DNA of 6,731 bases, from the NCBI GenBank assembly GCA_020029455.1, contig JAIBJH010000159.1:1-6731 (forward strand). Direction: 5' to 3'. The DNA is from Hyphomicrobiales bacterium. Its GTDB lineage: Bacteria > Pseudomonadota > Alphaproteobacteria > Rhizobiales > Aestuariivirgaceae. Numbering within the stretch: position 1 is the stretch's first letter; each line of letters starts with the position of its first letter. Below, in pieces: positions 5,085 to 6,731 of this stretch. The translations under genes and the position numbers were made by a program. Under the pieces are notes generated by a model. The model made no database searches and had not been told where the DNA came from. It saw only the letters and a list, made by a program, of their open reading frames with translations.

Positions 5085-6731
5085 CTATCCAACGGCGATG
5101 GATTTAAGCCTGTCCTGGTTTGTTTGCGCAAGCGCCGCAAACAGAATGGCGACCGCTTCGGCACCGGGATCGACCACGCCATCAAGAACTTCGGACGGCA
5201 CGTATGACGCCCTTCCCGCCAGGGCCTTGCTGAGCTTTCCGGTCTGATCTGCCGCTGCCCTTGCAATAAGAGCAGCCTCGCCGGGCGGCTTGCCCGATGA
5301 CAGGGCTCTCAGCGCCGGTTCAAGAGCGTCAATCATGGTGCGGTCGCCCAATCTCGCGCCGCCATATTCTTTCACCTTCTGGAGCCCGTCGAGAAGGGCT
5401 GTCGGCCAGTACTTTCCCTCGCTCAGCGAGGCGGATGCGGAAGCAAAAAGGATTGCCAGCAACACACCGCTTGAACCGCCCATCGATTGCAGCAGCCGGC
5501 TGCTGATCTCGGAAAACAGCTTGTCGGTTTGCGCCAAAGGAAGCTGATGCACGGAGTTCCGCAGGGACTTTGCTGCTGTGGCAATCGTCGTCCCGGTGTC
5601 GCCGTCGCCAATCTTGCCATCGAGTTCATTGAGATGATCCTCATGGTTGAGAAATGCCTCGCACGCACTGAGAAGCAGCTGTTCCACAGTTGCGCTCCTG
5701 GTCGCTGTGTGGCGCTTCGAAGCCAAACCTAGTGGCAAGGGCAGGATTTTCGGCGCCCTGGTCTGCTGAAGGCCCGGCCAGCTGCGCGCTTCGACTGGCG
5801 CCCTTAGAGCAGCCAAAAAGTCAGGTTTCACCGGCAACAGCGAGGCAGAAAAACCATGCATGTCAAGCGATGTCACCAATGGCGCTGGCCCGATGACATG
5901 GGAAATCCGCTTTTGGTTTGCCCCGGAAAGAAGGTGGCCGGCGAGAATGTTCATCTCCAGTGGCGTGGTCGAGCCGAGGTTGTTGATTAGCACGACGTAT
6001 TTTCGCGCCGGAATTACCTTCTCGAACAACTTCTGCGTCACGCCGCGGGCCACCTCTTCCGCCGACTCGAACGCCACGCGATCGGCCCCCGGCTCGCCGT
6101 GGATGCCGAGCCCGACTTCCGCCCTGCCATCTTCGATGCGTTGCGCACGGCGGCTGCCCGGCACGTTGCAGGAACTCAATGACACGCCAATTGATGTCAC
6201 TGACTTGGCTGCGGCCTGTGCTTTCGCATGCACACTGGCAAGACTCATGCCTTTTTCCGCGTGGTAGCCCGCAATTTTATGGACGAATAAGGTGCCTGCA
6301 ATGCCGCGTGGCTGTGGTAGTCCCTCGATTGCAACATCGTCAGCCACCACGACCATTGCAACCTTCTTGCCAAGAACGCGCGCTTTCTCCGCTGCCAGGC
6401 CGAAGTTGAGCCGGTCTCCCGTGTAGTTCTTGACGATGAGCAAGCACCCACCCTTGCCCGTCACGGCAAGAATGCCGGCAAGAACGGCATCGACGCTCGG
6501 TGAAGCAAAAACCTCGCCGCAAACGGCTGCCGCCAGCATGCCCTTGCCCACGAAGCCCGCATGGGCAGGCTCATGCCCGGAACCGCCACCTGAAATTACC
6601 GCGACCTTGTTGGGATTGTGCTTCCTGTTCAGCACCACCTTGGCGCCGGGAAAACCATCAAGCCTGGCAAGTGAGGTGTCGCCGGAGGCCCACAAATATC
6701 CGTCGAGCGCTTCGGTGACGATTGTGTCCTT
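5085..6731 (-). CDS. dak: ATP-dependent dihydroxyacetone kinase, two-domain, 5' partial
   Basis: Single-chain kinase with a DAK1 domain followed by a DAK2 domain, using ATP to phosphorylate dihydroxyacetone (possibly glyceraldehyde or erythrulose) to the triose or tetrose phosphate in the cytoplasm. The frame is open to the right edge, and its first visible residues (KDTIVTEALDGYLWAS) align with the Citrobacter freundii enzyme a little inside its N-terminus, so only a short stretch is missing; 548 residues are visible. In visible numbering the DAK1 domain (about 1-320) has GGGSGHEP at 48-55, KNYTGDRLNF at 101-110 and GLGIHGEPG at 207-215 (covalent His211). A Pro-rich linker follows to about 345. 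The DAK2 domain has LDGKIGDGDTG (Asp371, Asp376, Asp378), MGGSSG at 417-422, GDRTMID at 462-468 and VDPGA at 520-524. GDGDTG is the ATP-type form, unlike the neighbouring dhaL. It is the first visible gene of the operon. Confidence 0.95.
   Translation of the reverse strand, partial: KDTIVTEALDGYLWASGDTSLARLDGFPGAKVVLNRKHNPNKVAVISGGGSGHEPAHAGFVGKGMLAAAVCGEVFASPSVDAVLAGILAVTGKGGCLLIVKNYTGDRLNFGLAAEKARVLGKKVAMVVVADDVAIEGLPQPRGIAGTLFVHKIAGYHAEKGMSLASVHAKAQAAAKSVTSIGVSLSSCNVPGSRRAQRIEDGRAEVGLGIHGEPGADRVAFESAEEVARGVTQKLFEKVIPARKYVVLINNLGSTTPLEMNILAGHLLSGANQKRISHVIGPAPLVTSLDMHGFSASLLPVKPDFLAALRAPVEARSWPGLQQTRAPKILPLPLGLASKRHTATRSATVEQLLLSACEAFLNHEDHLNELDGKIGDGDTGTTIATAAKSLRNSVHQLPLAQTDKLFSEISSRLLQSMGGSSGVLLAILFASASASLSEGKYWPTALLDGLQKVKEYGGARLGDRTMIDALEPALRALSSGKPPGEAALIARAAADQTGKLSKALAGRASYVPSEVLDGVVDPGAEAVAILFAALAQTNQDRLKSIAVG

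Overview
The window looks like chromosomal DNA of an alphaproteobacterium, probably of the Hyphomicrobiales (rhizobia-like). This is inferred from gene content (a TorF-type putative porin, a patatin-like lipase, a PTS-linked kinase operon in a lineage that generally has only a partial PTS), the fairly high G+C and the Shine-Dalgarno-led GTG/TTG starts. The genus cannot be fixed from the sequence.

Layout. Left edge to about 667 (+ strand): 3' part of an outer-membrane beta-barrel protein of the TorF putative porin family. 833-1804 (- strand): a complete patatin-like phospholipase, convergent with the porin. 1805-2483: about 680 bases with no convincing gene, but with two adjacent perfect 17-base hairpins at 2351-2386. 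2484 to the right edge (- strand): a tightly packed operon running right to left. Its order is an ATP-type two-domain dihydroxyacetone kinase (5' end outside the window), dhaL, dhaM (EIIA domain only), a very short HPr-like protein, a helix-turn-helix protein, and dhaK last. Three junctions are 4-base ATGA overlaps, one has a single base between stop and start, and one has a 20-base gap.

How the genes may work together. DhaM should take phosphate from a PTS phosphocarrier and recharge the ADP bound to DhaL. DhaL then phosphorylates dihydroxyacetone (or a similar short-chain ketose) that is covalently held by the active-site His of DhaK. The same operon encodes a second complete kinase that uses free ATP, so one transcript carries both known chemistries for this reaction. 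The operon's own HPr is only 54 residues: it keeps the phosphorylatable His but lacks the C-terminal half of the fold. The helix-turn-helix protein between HPr and dhaK is a candidate dedicated regulator that I do not recognise.

The most interesting parts are the dual ATP/PTS kinase operon, the half-length HPr with its coupled junctions, and the unassigned helix-turn-helix protein. The twin hairpins downstream of dhaK and a possible pair of compensating frameshifts at the porin C-terminus also merit a check.
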